NCBI GenBank assembly: GCA_018401965.1
Contig: JAGYJU010000020.1
Span: forward strand, 186,001 to 250,000
Direction: 5' to 3'
Source of the DNA: Roseicyclus sp.
Lineage (GTDB): Bacteria > Pseudomonadota > Alphaproteobacteria > Rhodobacterales > Rhodobacteraceae
DNA: 64,000 nt
Below, piece after piece: positions 17,528 through 26,410 of this stretch (within the stretch, counting starts at the first letter, position 1; each line of letters starts with the position of its first letter). Below the pieces are notes generated by a model that was not told where the DNA came from, ran no database searches, and worked only from the letters and a program-made list of their open reading frames with translations. A program made the translations under genes and the position numbers.

Positions 17528-18691
17528 TTGGATGGATCGGCCGCAGAAACCGAAACGGTCTCGCCCCTGGAAATCGGTGCCATCTACGAAGCGGCGCTGG
17601 ACGGGCGCCTTGAACCCGCCCTGCTCGATCTTGTTGCAGCAACCATGCCCCAAGCTGCCATCCTGTTGTATCGACAGGCCAGGACCGGCGTCCTGGGCAC
17701 GGACGTTCTGCACCGTGGGCTTGGGGCGCTGGCGCTGCCGCCCTTTCCACAGCGGCTGGCCCTGGACGCGCCCTTGTTTCGGGAACATTGGCATCAACCT
17801 GTCGGGGCGGTGTTTCGGGTTGCCGACCTGATGCCAAGCGACGCGTTCCGCACCAGCGCAATCAACCGCGACTGGCTGGCCAACGCGGGCCTGTTCGATG
17901 GGGGCGTTGGTGTCGTGATCCTGCGCAAAGGTCTTACGCAAACGGTTCTGGAACTGCGCTATCCTGGTCATCAGGCCGCCCGCCGAGATCGCGGCGCCTT
18001 GGCGTTGCTGCACCAGATCGCCCCGCATCTTGCCCGCGCCGCGCGTATCGCTGACCTCGCCAAGGGGGCCGACCAGGCACAGACCCAAGCCCGGAGCTTT
18101 CTGGAACTCAGTTCCTTTCCGACCTTCATCGTTGGGCATGATTGCCGGATCCAGGTGCTCAACAGCCGCGCCGAGGGTTTGTTGCGGCGCAACACGGGGC
18201 TCTATCCGGGCATGGATGGTGCGCTGCACGCGTTGGATTGTGACGATGACACGCATCTGCAACAGGCGGTGGCCGAAACGGGGCTGGCACCGTCGGCCCA
18301 TGGGATCGTGATGGGGCTAAAGGCGGCGCGGCGGTGTGAACCCAGGGTTCTGACCCTGACAGCCCTGTCATCGAAGGCGCGCGGGCCATTGCCCTTTGGT
18401 CTTGGGCATGGGCAACCGGGACAGGTGGCGATCATGGTGATCGACGGGGTTGATCGGCTCAAGATCGGGCGCGATGCGCTTTGGGGCCTGTTCGGCTTGA
18501 CCGAACGCGAGGCGGAATTGGCGCTTGCGCTGCTCGAGGGGCGAACCCTGCCGGAATACGCCCGTGCCAATGGCATGTCGAAACAGACCCTGCGCAACCA
18601 ATTGTCGTCGATCCTGCGGAAAACCGGCACCTCGCGGCAAAGCGAATTGGTGGCGCTTTTGCTTCAGATGGCCCGCGCCCTGCCCCCTTAA
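17528..18691 (+). CDS. LuxR-family transcriptional regulator
   Basis: The C-terminal LuxR helix-turn-helix is clear (FGLTEREAELALALLEGRTLPEYARANGMSKQTLRNQLSSILRKTG), preceded by a PAS-like region (SFPTFIVGHDCRIQVLNSRAEGLLRR) and an N-terminal domain starting IGAIYEAALDGRLEPALLDL. There is no receiver or autoinducer domain. The start was set at TTG 17528 because an AGGGGGG ribosome site stands 7 bases before it and homologues begin close to IGAIYEAA; the frame is open from 17408, with an in-frame ATG at 17426. It sits just after the curli genes, so it may act as their CsgD-like activator; this is inference. Confidence 0.82.
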   Translation: MDGSAAETETVSPLEIGAIYEAALDGRLEPALLDLVAATMPQAAILLYRQARTGVLGTDVLHRGLGALALPPFPQRLALDAPLFREHWHQPVGAVFRVADLMPSDAFRTSAINRDWLANAGLFDGGVGVVILRKGLTQTVLELRYPGHQAARRDRGALALLHQIAPHLARAARIADLAKGADQAQTQARSFLELSSFPTFIVGHDCRIQVLNSRAEGLLRRNTGLYPGMDGALHALDCDDDTHLQQAVAETGLAPSAHGIVMGLKAARRCEPRVLTLTALSSKARGPLPFGLGHGQPGQVAIMVIDGVDRLKIGRDALWGLFGLTEREAELALALLEGRTLPEYARANGMSKQTLRNQLSSILRKTGTSRQSELVALLLQMARALPP

Positions 18692-18695
18692 CGCA

Positions 18696-18709
18696 TTGAT
18701 CGGTGACAA
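18696..18709. promoter_or_regulatory. FNR-type box, one mismatch (TTGATCGGTGACAA)
   Basis: TTGAT-N4-GACAA differs from TTGAT-N4-RTCAA at one base. It begins just after the LuxR gene stop and 67 bases before the start of the next small gene, a usual activating distance. Confidence 0.5.
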
Positions 18710-18775
18710 TGCGCCATCCCGTGGACCAGGGCAGGGTCACTTGGCAAACCCCACCCCGACGGCAAAGGGCAGACG

Positions 18776-19069
18776 ATGCAAGACCGCATTCTGGTAGCAG
18801 CCGATGGCACCGCACGGCGAGAGTTTGACGACCTTGGGCCGTGGCCCGACCAAACCGTTGCGATGTTCGTGGACCTTGGACTGACCGATGCGGAAATCGC
18901 CCGCTATTTCCATCTCGATGATGGTGCGGTTCGCAAGATCGCGGCGGGCGGCGCAAGCTGGGCTGTGGCCATGCCGACACGGCGCAGGTGGTGGCCTCCG
19001 ACCGGCGCGGACCTTTGCGGGGTGATTGCCTGCCTTGGCCGTGCCGCAACGCGACTGTTGCGGGGGTGA
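18776..19069 (+). CDS. Small helix-turn-helix-like hypothetical protein
   Basis: This 97-residue protein is of unknown function. The middle part (VDLGLTDAEIARYFHLDDGAVRKIAA, about residues 32-57) reads like a helix-turn-helix of the sigma-70 region 4 or resolvase type. The C-terminal 40 residues are rich in Trp, Arg and Ala and have no recognisable domain. An FNR-type site 67 bases upstream supports it as a real gene of the low-oxygen island. Confidence 0.5.
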   Translation: MQDRILVAADGTARREFDDLGPWPDQTVAMFVDLGLTDAEIARYFHLDDGAVRKIAAGGASWAVAMPTRRRWWPPTGADLCGVIACLGRAATRLLRG

Positions 19070-19083
19070 TCGGGCCTGTCAGG

Positions 19084-19404
19084 TCAGCGGATGCCGTCGG
19101 CAATCCGCACCGCCATCGCCAAAACACATCGGAGCTTGGGCAAACCCAATGCCCAAGCAGGCTCGGTGGCATCGGCAAGGGGGGCCACGGCCAGCCGCGC
19201 CTGCGTCAGGCAGTGCAGCACCGCGTGCAGGCCCAACACCCCTCGGCAGGGGGGCAAAGCGCCCCCCTGCACCCGTTGATCGAACAAGGCAGGGTCGATC
19301 CAATCCGCGCCCGATTGCGCAGCCTCCAGGCCAAGCTCGGTCACTTCGTGGTCGGGATCAACAAGATGCCTAGACGGCGCGACCGCAACCCGGTGAAAGG
19401 CCAA
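19084..19404 (-). CDS. Possible hypothetical protein
   Basis: A 106-codon frame begins at TTG, with open codons continuing upstream but no ATG. It has a protein-like composition (DPDHEVTELGLEAAQSGADWIDPALFDQ; ADATEPAWALGLPKLRCVLAMAVRIADGI) with hydrophobic helices, and it fills an otherwise empty 416-base gap. No family was recognised. It may be the 3' part of a gene broken by another indel, or a chance frame. Confidence 0.3.
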   Translation of the reverse strand: MAFHRVAVAPSRHLVDPDHEVTELGLEAAQSGADWIDPALFDQRVQGGALPPCRGVLGLHAVLHCLTQARLAVAPLADATEPAWALGLPKLRCVLAMAVRIADGIR

Positions 19405-19485
19405 TGGCGGGTCAGAAATACCAGCGAGCAGGGCGTTTCGCCGGCGCCGGTCACGGTCAGCTAGGACGCGGCGGGGGGTGCCACA

Positions 19486-19911
19486 TCAGTGCCAAACCGT
19501 GCTGGCGGGCGGTTCGCAGCCCCCATCGGTTGGATCAACGGCCTCGCCCGACACATGGCGACGCAACAAGCCAAACACCGCAGCAATGGCGCGATCGGGA
19601 TCTTCAAGGGGGTCCCGCGCGAAACACGCCTCGATCCGGTGGCGCAGATCGGCCTTGTCGCGCGCCGTGACCGGCGCACTCGACGGGGACCATCCTTCGA
19701 AATAGATGCCCCTGATCAACACCGGAAGCTGTGCCGCAAGATCGGTCGCCTCGGTCACGCTCAGGGCATCGCGGATCGCGTGCAGGGTTTCATGCAACAA
19801 CAGGTAGGCGCGCGGCTTTTCCCGCCATTGCAGATCGTGGCACAGTTCTTCCAGCCATTCGTCCACGACCTGCGGGGCGTAATCGAGCCTGGAAATCCCC
19901 GTCATCGACAT
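19486..19911 (-). CDS. DUF2267 family protein
   Basis: The protein has 141 residues from ATG 19911, which follows an AAAGGA site (the frame is open to 19989). The sequence has the DUF2267 pattern (VVDEWLEELCHDLQWREKPRAYLLLHETLHAIRDALSVTEATDLAAQLPVLIRGIYFEGW). These helical proteins of unknown function are often found with Hsp20, Usp and FNR-controlled genes. A consensus FNR box lies about 65 bases upstream of the start, a typical activating position. Confidence 0.88.
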   Translation of the reverse strand: MSMTGISRLDYAPQVVDEWLEELCHDLQWREKPRAYLLLHETLHAIRDALSVTEATDLAAQLPVLIRGIYFEGWSPSSAPVTARDKADLRHRIEACFARDPLEDPDRAIAAVFGLLRRHVSGEAVDPTDGGCEPPASTVWH

Positions 19912-19975
19912 GATCTGTCCTTTCGCAGCATCAGGGTTTCGCAGCAGATCATCCTCTCGCAGATCCCACGGCGCA

Positions 19976-19989
19976 TTGATGCGTGTCAA
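19976..19989. promoter_or_regulatory. FNR-type box TTGATGCGTGTCAA
   Basis: It is an exact match to TTGAT-N4-RTCAA, 64 bases before the DUF2267 ATG. Confidence 0.72.
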
Positions 19990-20020
19990 TTTCCATGATC
20001 ACGGCGCTGCCGCGTCGGGA

Positions 20021-20789
20021 TCATAGCCAGAATCTGGGGGCGGGCCGGTCCCCATGATGTTCGGACATCCGATCCAGACCATAAAGCTCACCCGATTCTT
20101 CGGCCAAGGCATCGGGATCGCGGAGGGTGATCAGATCGGGCTGATGGATCTGCAACAACCCGTCATCGGCCAGGGCATGAAACGCGCGGCTGATCGATTC
20201 GGGACGGGTGCCCAGAAGATGGGCCAGGATCGGCCCGCCCTATGGGAATATGCACGGTGATCTGGCCTCGTGATTCCGTCACCAGATGATCGATGCTGCG
20301 CATCTGCTTGGCAAAAACCAGAAGCATTCCGGCCAGCCGCGCCCGGATCTTGTGATTGGCAAGGATCATCATCCAGTCGCGCGCGCGATCCAGCTCGTTC
20401 ATGAACTGCAACAGGATTGCCCGTTCCAAATCCGGCGACCGTGCAACGATGTCGTCAAAGGCTGCACGGCGAAACAGGCACAGCTTTGCAGGCGTCGCCG
20501 CCTCTATCGCGAAATGTGCCGCGGTGTCGAACACACGCCCATACATGTCGCCCTGACCCAACAGACCCACGATATGCTGACGCCCATCCGAAAGGGTTTT
20601 TTGCATCCGCAGGAACCCGTCTTGAACAAAGCCGACATCGTCAGGGTTTTCGCCGGCATGAACGATGGTCTGTCCCGGCGAAAAGCGTCTTTGGCGACAG
20701 AGCTGCCGAAGTTCTTCACGCACATCGGAAGACAGCGCGGCAAAAGCTGTCAGGCCGCTGAAAACACAATCTTTATCAGGCAACGACAT
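20021..20789 (-). pseudogene. CRP/FNR-family regulator, frameshifted in the DNA-binding domain
   Basis: The cyclic-nucleotide-binding-like beta roll is intact (FSPGQTIVHAGENPDDVGFVQDGFLRMQKTLSDGRQHIVGLLGQGDMYG), followed by the dimer helix. At forward positions 20227-20228 an extra base (GG for G) moves the frame just after HIPIGRAD. The other frame then gives the expected helix-turn-helix (LAHLLGTRPESISRAFHALADDGLLQIHQPDLITL) down to a stop at 20021. The start at 20789 has a GGAGG site at five bases; a longer N-terminus would include a CPVC pair. The FNR-type box at 20984-20997 lies upstream. Confidence 0.82.
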
Positions 20790-20983
20790 GTCATCCTCCG
20801 GGTTCATGTCCGACCACGGGCGACACACGGGGCAGGGCGCCCCCGACTGGCCCGACGGTTTGGGTAACATCCATGGCACCGCCGTTGGCCGGCCGGCGCC
20901 ATGGGTCAAAGACGAGGGAACCAATAACTGTCTTCGGTGCCTTATGCGCTCAATAGACTTTGTCAGATCATAAAGTGCCCGAA

Positions 20984-20997
20984 TTGATACCTATCAA
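20984..20997. promoter_or_regulatory. FNR-type box TTGATACCTATCAA
   Basis: It is an exact palindromic match to TTGAT-N4-ATCAA, in the divergent gap between the leftward CRP/FNR gene (start 20789) and the rightward host-attachment-like gene (start 21067). Confidence 0.78.
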
Positions 20998-21066
20998 TGC
21001 GCTTACTGTCCCCAAAGTATGTTCATATGTCAAAGATAAACATTATTCATTATTGGAGTTGCAACG

Positions 21067-21509
21067 GTGGCGTCGCGGATTTGGGCATTGGTCATAGACG
21101 CAAGGCGCGCCCGCATCCTGCGTGGCTTTGAAACCCCCGACGGCGCGCCCCCCAGGAGATGGCCAGCGCGGCCGCATCGCATCATCTGCGCCGGTTCCTG
21201 GACACGGACAGCACGACACTTGGCACGTCTGATGCCGCCGTGGACCCGATTGGGCGCGACATGGTGAATTTCGCCCAGAAGATCCTGGAGTTTCTGGACA
21301 TGCATCACCGCGCTGGCGATTTCGACCAGCTTGCGATCATCGCCGCACCGCCGATGCTGGACGTGGTTCGCCAAGACCTGTCGGCCAACCTGAAACGGGC
21401 CGTGGTCATGGAACATTCCGTCAATCTTACCGCTCTGCCGGAGCCGGAGCTTTTCGAAAATGTGGGCAATTTGATCAGGGAGGCACGCAACCGCCCACGG
21501 CCTGAATGA
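21067..21509 (+). pseudogene. Host-attachment-like protein, frameshifted
   Basis: Two frames together make one protein of about 147 residues. The first gives MASRIWALVIDARRARILRG, the typical N-terminus of the family with an RARI motif. The second gives MVNFAQKILEFLDMHHRAGDFDQLAIIAAPPMLDVVRQDL and AVVMEHSVNLT, matching the family core (FARxLAxxL..FDxLxLVAPPxxLGxLR..KDLT). The break is a run of six C at 21148-21153; seven would join the frames. These proteins were named for Agrobacterium plant attachment, but their biochemical role is unknown. An FNR box lies about 70 bases upstream. Confidence 0.78.
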
Positions 21510-21531
21510 AGATCATTGAAAGGGATTGAGG

Positions 21532-22457
21532 ATGAGAACGATGCTTGCACGCGATCCATTTGCCGATACCTGTGCCGGTTGCCCTTTTCGGTCGGAAGGA
21601 CTTTGCCGAAGCCTGTGGCGCGACCGTCCCAGGATCAAACATTTGAAACAGGACACGATCCTTTGGCATGAAGGCGAAAGCCCGAAACTGACCGGGGTGC
21701 TGCGGCGCGGTGTGCTGCGCGCGGAACGCAGCCTGAGCGATGGGCGGCGCAGTATCATCGGCCTGTTCCTGCCCGGCGACGCGGTGGGCAAATGGCCCAA
21801 CGCGGACATAGTCTTGCGCGGTGGCCGCCGCCACCGATGTGGAAATTTGCGCCATCGACACCGCCAATGTTCGGGTTCTGACCGAACGAGAACCGGGCTT
21901 GCGGGCGGAAATCCTGCGTCAAATCACGGTGCGGCATCTGCGCCAGCTTGAATTGATCTGGCGGCGCGGGGCCTTGAACAGCCAAGGAACGCATCATGGC
22001 CTTTCTGGTCATGGCGACCGACATCATGCCCTCTGAACCGATGCCGGATGGCAGCCTGGTGCTGAAGCTGGGGTTTTCCCGGCGCGATTGGGCCGATCTG
22101 ACCAATACGACCGTCGAAACGATCTGCCGCACCCTCGCTGATCTGGCCAAGACCGGGCTGGTCAGGTCGGTGTCGCCGGGGCGCTACCTTATTCGCGACC
22201 TGGCGGAATTGTCGGCCCTTGCGGGCACCGACCCCGACCTGGATCGCTGGATCATCAACCATGGCCGAATACCCCTGCCCGACAGGGGCGCGTCGATGTT
22301 GGACAACGGGGGCGACACGGCGGGGCGGGGCGAGCAGATCATGATCACGACGCCCGCGCCTGCATCGCGGGGCCCCCTGGCCCCGCCAAACCCGCAAGGG
22401 CCGGGATCATGGGCGCAGGCACCGCAAGACCCGCCGCCTGTTGATGGCCATCAATGA
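21532..22457 (+). pseudogene. FNR-like regulator with N-terminal Fe-S cysteine motif, two frameshifts
   Basis: The N-terminus has CAGCPFRSEGLC, a C-x2-C-x7-C pattern like the [4Fe-4S] ligands of FNR/FnrL, followed by a beta-roll (HEGESPKLTGVLRRGVLRAERSLSDGRRSIIGLFLPGDAVG). The frame is lost at a GCGCG run (21816-21820, two bases short). It resumes as AAATDVEICAIDTANVRVLTEREPG and shifts again at GG (21986-21987), resuming as MAFLVMATDIM with the helix-turn-helix (FSRRDWADLTNTTVETICRTLADLAKTGLV). The start at 21532 follows AAAGGGA. The C-terminal tail is unusually long. As written, no functional protein is made. Confidence 0.82.
22441..22454. promoter_or_regulatory. FNR-type box TTGATGGCCATCAA
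   Basis: It is an exact palindromic match to TTGAT-N4-ATCAA, 54 bases before the hsp20 ATG. It lies within the last codons of the preceding regulator frame. Confidence 0.78.
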
Positions 22458-22508
22458 ACGAGCGGCGCGGCTTTGGCAGACTGCACCCCATGCAAAGGAG
22501 CAATGACC

Positions 22509-23038
22509 ATGACCAAGGACAAGACCGCCATCGACATCCAGCGGGATATGCCGGCCGCAACCGACCAGCCCCCGAGGCATGGGGGCCGCTCGCGGCGCTG
22601 CGCGATGAAATCGACCGGCTGTTCGACGGGTTCGGCGCCGGGTTCTGGCACCGCCCAGCGGAACCGAAGCTTGCCTTTTGGCCCGAGGTGCCGAGCGAAT
22701 GGCGGCTACAGCCCCTGGCTGAATTCATAGATTGCGGTGACGAATACCGGATCAGCGCCGAAGTGCCGGGGCTTGCCGCCGATGATGTCGACATCCGCAT
22801 CACGGATGGCGTGCTGACGCTTCGTGGTGAAAAACTGGAAGAAAAGCGCGACGAAAAGGCCGGCTATCTTCTACGGGAACGACGGTACGGATCGTTTCAC
22901 CGCAGCCTGCCCTTGCCGCGCAGTGCCGACCCCGCCGGGGCGGCGGCCAGCCTGTCCAATGGCGTGCTGACCGTGACCATTCCCAAGACGCAAGACACGT
23001 CGGCCAAGAACCGAAAGATCGAGGTCAAGGCGGCCTGA
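22509..23038 (+). CDS. Hsp20/alpha-crystallin small heat-shock protein, N-terminal frameshift
   Basis: The alpha-crystallin domain is complete (WRLQPLAEFIDCGDEYRISAEVPGL; DVDIRITDGVLTLRGEKLEEK; ERRYGSFHRSLPLP; LSNGVLTVTIPKT) and would hold unfolding proteins in the cytoplasm. The natural start is ATG 22509, eight bases after AAGGAG, giving MTKDKTAIDIQRDMPAATDQPP. That frame shifts at a run of five C (22569-22573), and one more C would join it to EAWGPLAALRDEIDRLFDGFG. The long downstream frame remains open from 22454. An exact FNR box precedes it. Confidence 0.86.
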
Positions 23039-23150
23039 ACCCCAAGGCTGATCTTGTCGGCGTCGGCCCCACGGCGCCAAATGAACCCGGCGGCCTGTCC
23101 CCAGCCTTGTGCCGTCGGGTTTTTCCATGCCCGGCGGCATGCGCATCGGG

Positions 23151-23567
23151 TCACTCTTCCTGGATGGTCTCAAGATAGCGGGCCAGCGACAGAACCCTGC
23201 CGCGCACGATGACCTCGGCCCCGAAATGCCCGGCATCATCCAGCGCGCTGGCCATGAACCTTTCGCCCCAGATCGGCATCAAGGTGCCATGCGGCCCGAT
23301 GCCTGTGCGCCCGTCGATCACCTGGATGACGTGCAGCAACGGGAACACCCCGTCATTCTCGGCCGCAAGACGCGTCAAGCCGGGGGTGTCGACGTTCAGG
23401 TATCGGGCGATAGGGCCATCCCCAAGCCCCGTTTCACCGTGGCAGGCCGAACAATTGTAAAGATATTCCAACTGTCCGGCGGGTTCGGGGGCGTCCTGGG
23501 CCATGGCGGGCAGCCCAAGGCCGACAACCAGCAAGACAAGATGCGGGGCAGGCAAGAATGATGGCAT
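23151..23567 (-). CDS. Secreted c-type cytochrome (mono-haem)
   Basis: The 138-residue protein has a signal peptide (HLVLLVVGLGLPAMAQ) and one haem-binding CSACH near residue 40. The axial methionine candidate is in GTLMPIWGERF, as in class I cytochromes. The region YLYNCSACHGETGLGDGP is typical of small electron-transfer cytochromes linked to respiratory enzymes. A one-mismatch FNR-type site sits 66 bases upstream, fitting low-oxygen expression. It is convergent with hsp20. Confidence 0.88.
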   Translation of the reverse strand: MPSFLPAPHLVLLVVGLGLPAMAQDAPEPAGQLEYLYNCSACHGETGLGDGPIARYLNVDTPGLTRLAAENDGVFPLLHVIQVIDGRTGIGPHGTLMPIWGERFMASALDDAGHFGAEVIVRGRVLSLARYLETIQEE

Positions 23568-23632
23568 GGAAACCTCCTGTCATTGGATAGATGCGGATGG
23601 TTTCAGTCTCTGCCTTGGCCCGGACAGGCGCA

Positions 23633-23646
23633 TTGATGGCCCGCAA
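23633..23646. promoter_or_regulatory. FNR-type box, degenerate right arm (TTGATGGCCCGCAA)
   Basis: TTGAT-N4-CGCAA keeps the left arm and the final CAA. It lies 66 bases before the cytochrome c start. The same degenerate form recurs at 24009. Confidence 0.5.
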
Positions 23647-24008
23647 CAGCGGCCGTGCCCAGGGTCACCGCGCGGAGTCAGGTCTGGACGTATCGGGGGA
23701 TGCACCGCACCATCCGACGCGAAGATGGGACCGTGGGCCTGCAGATGAACGGCGGTCAGTTGGCCCACGATCCCGCCTCCGCATCGGATGCCGACGGCGG
23801 GTCAAATCCGCCGCGCCCTGCCGGTTGCTTCAGGGTCACCCCCAAAGCGTTCGAACAGGCACGCGACGGATCAGCCCGATGGTTCTCCACGCCAGTCCGG
23901 TGCGTTGGTCATCCGAACCACTTCGAAAAGTGTCTGTTCGGTTTTCCGTCTCCGGTCTTGCTCCTTCCATCGAGGATTTCAGATTGCCGCGAATCGTGGC
24001 GGGCCGCA

Positions 24009-24022
24009 TTGATGGCGCGCAA
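24009..24022. promoter_or_regulatory. FNR-type box, degenerate right arm (TTGATGGCGCGCAA)
   Basis: TTGAT-N4-CGCAA, 66 bases before the yggT start, at the same spacing as the site before the cytochrome gene. Confidence 0.5.
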
Positions 24023-24087
24023 CGCGATTGACTTGCGCGCACGGCTCGGCCCGACTATCTGCCATGGGCAACGCAACCAGGGACTGA

Positions 24088-24380
24088 TGCCGATGACCTC
24101 GATTTTCCAGATCCTCATGCTTTTGATCGACGTGGCGTTCTTTATCATCATCGCCCATATCATCATGAGCTGGCTGATCAATTTCGGCGTCCTGAACCTG
24201 CGCCAACCGATCGTGGCGCAGATGTGGGATGGTCTGAACCGGATGCTGGAACCGGTCTATGGCCCGATCCGCAACCGCTTGCCGGTGATGGGCGGGCTGG
24301 ATCTTGCGCCGCTGATCGTGATCCTCGGGCTTTACGTGATCGAGATCGTGCTGCGCAACAACGTGGCCATGTTCCTCTGA
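24088..24380 (+). CDS. YggT family integral membrane protein
   Basis: The protein has 96-97 residues from ATG 24088 (or 24094, after a GGGACTGATGCC stretch). It has two membrane segments (FQILMLLIDVAFFIIIAHIIMSWLI and LAPLIVILGLYVIEIVLRNNV) separated by the YggT motif (LEPVYGPIRNRLPVMGGLDLAPL). The family is linked to osmotic or ion homeostasis and cell-envelope functions, but its biochemical role is not settled. Its frame is open far upstream, but that part has no protein character. Confidence 0.88.
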
Positions 24381-24420
24381 CAGGCAGGCTCGACTCTCGT
24401 CACGGGGCGGGCTAGGGTTG

Positions 24421-24435
24421 GAACATATCATGAAC
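24421..24435. promoter_or_regulatory. SOS (LexA) box GAAC-N7-GAAC upstream of imuB
   Basis: GAAC ATATCAT GAAC is an exact match to the alphaproteobacterial LexA site (GTTC-N7-GTTC on the other strand). It lies 21 bases before the imuB frame, so repression by LexA and induction by DNA damage are expected. Confidence 0.85.
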
Positions 24436-24455
24436 ATGTCAAGCTGCCCGCGATC

Positions 24456-26142
24456 ATGTCCACCGCTGCCCTTCGCCCTGCCCGGCCTGTCAACCGGCGC
24501 ATCCTGTCGCTGTGGTTTCCACGGCTGGCCGCCGAACGCCTGTTGCGCGGCGCACCCTCGCTTGCCGATGCGCCGCTTGCCGTCGTGGGCGACATCGGGA
24601 ACCTGCGCCAGATCACGTCGCTGACCCTTGCCGCCAGCGCGCGGGGCCTGAAACGCGGCCAGGCGCTGACCGAGGCGGTGACGCTCTGCCCCGATCTGAT
24701 CACCCGCGCCGCCGACCCGCTGCGCGAGGCGCAGACCCTGGCCGCGCTGCGCCGGTGGGCCGGCAAGTTCAGCCCATGGGTGGCCGAGGAAGGCGCCGAG
24801 GCCCTGGTGATCGACCTGACCGGTTGCGCGCATCTGTTCGGCGGCGAGGCGGCGCTGTTTGCGCAGGTCCATGACGATTGCGCCGATCTGGGGCTGAGCG
24901 TTGCGGCGGGCATCGCCGATACCGCGGGCGCGGCCTGGGCCTTGGCGCGCCATGCGGGCGGCGGGGGGATCGCGCAACACCGCAGCGGCGATGCCATCGA
25001 CCAAGAGGCGCGCGCCACCCGGTCACGGGCGCAACGGCGGCATTGGGTCAAGGGCGGCGCCGCCCCCGAACCGCAAGGGTCTGCCGGGCGGGGTGGGGCG
25101 CATTTCACCGCCCGGCGGGGTGCGGCAATCGCTGGGGCCGCTGCCCATCGCGGCGCTGCGGCTGGACCAGGGCACCGTTGCCGGGCTGGCGCGGCTGGGT
25201 CTGCGCCGGATCAGCGACCTGTGGGGCGTGCCGCGCGCCGGGCTGGCGCGGCGCTTTGGGCAGGATCTGGTGCGACGGCTGGACCAGGCGCTTGGGGTGG
25301 AACCCGAACCGATTTCACCGGCAGGCGCGCCGCTGCATTTCGCCGTCCGGCTCAGCCTGCCCGAGCCCATCGGGCTGGAGGCGGATATCCTGGCAGGGCT
25401 TGACCGGCTGTTGCCGCCGCTCTGTGCCAAGCTGCGCGCGCGCGGGCGGGGCGCACGCCGGATCAGGCTCGACATGATCCGCGCCGAAGGCGGCACCGAC
25501 CGGATCGAGATCGGCCTGGCCCGCCCCGCCGACCGGCCGGAAAACCTGCGCCCCCTGTTCGAATTGAAGCTGGGCCAGGTAGAGGCCGGGTTCGGCTTTG
25601 ACGTGCTGCGCCTTGTGGCGACCGTGACCGAACCGCTGCACGGCGTCGAACACAAGGGCGGTTGGGCCGTCGCGGCCGAGGCGCGGGCGGATCGCCCCGC
25701 CGGTCAGGCGCTGGAGGATCTGATCGCGCGGATCGGCGCGCGCGTGGGCCTTGACAGGATCACCCGCGAACATCCCGCCGACAGCCATATCCCCGAAAAG
25801 ACATCCACCACCCAGGCCGCCGCCTATTCCACCGCCGCCCCCGATTGGCCCGCCCCGACACGGCCCCGCCCCCTGGTCTTGTTCCGCCCGGAACCTGTCA
25901 CCGCGCCTGCCACGCCGGATGTGCCCCTGCAGTTCAGATGGCGGGGCCGGGTGCATGAAACCCGCATGGCACTTGGCCCGGAACGCATCGCACCGGAATG
26001 GTGGCTGGATGATCCGAACTGGCGATCGGGGGTGCGCGATTACTGGCGTGTGGCCACGCAAGATGGCCATCGAGTGTGGCTGTTCTATGCCCATGGCGGG
26101 GCAATCTCGGGGGGGTGGTTCGCCCAGGGCGATTTCGGATAG
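24456..26142 (+). pseudogene. imuB: ImuB, Y-family polymerase-like SOS protein, frameshifted
   Basis: ImuB is a catalytically inactive DinB-like protein that links the beta clamp and DnaE2 in damage-induced mutagenesis. The first frame gives the Y-family N-terminus (ILSLWFPRLAAERLL; LAASARGLKRGQALTEAVTLCPDL; ALVIDLTGCAHLFGGE). A second frame gives LGPLPIAALRLDQGTVAGLARLGLRRISDLWGVPRAGL and the C-terminal ImuB domain through GWFAQGDFG. The frame moves by +1 (or -2) between about 25055 and 25095, where CCCCC (25063-25067) lies. An exact LexA box precedes the gene. No imuA lies between the box and imuB. Confidence 0.85.
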
Positions 26143-26410
26143 GCCGAACATCGCCGCGATTGTTCCCCGTTCAGGGTCAAAGCCGAACAGGCCCAGGCAT
26201 TGATCACGGACCGTGCAAGAACCAAAGATTTATTCATTTCCAAATAGATATGAATCTTGTTAACTTTTGATGAGATTCGTTTTGCCCTTGGGGGGATGGC
26301 GATCCAAGACCCGAACACCGCCCGGCCCAGGTCGCGGCGGCCGCAATTCTGGCGCGGCGAACACTCCCCTCTCCCGGTGGCGCATTGGTTATGTGTTTGG
26401 AGTACCGCGT

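Larger units (their letters stand above)
23568..24087. promoter_or_regulatory. Divergent gap between cytochrome c and yggT genes
   Basis: The 520 bases hold no convincing gene; frames here are short shadows. Two near-consensus FNR-type sites flank the gap (23633-23646 and 24009-24022), one in front of each gene. Confidence 0.5.
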
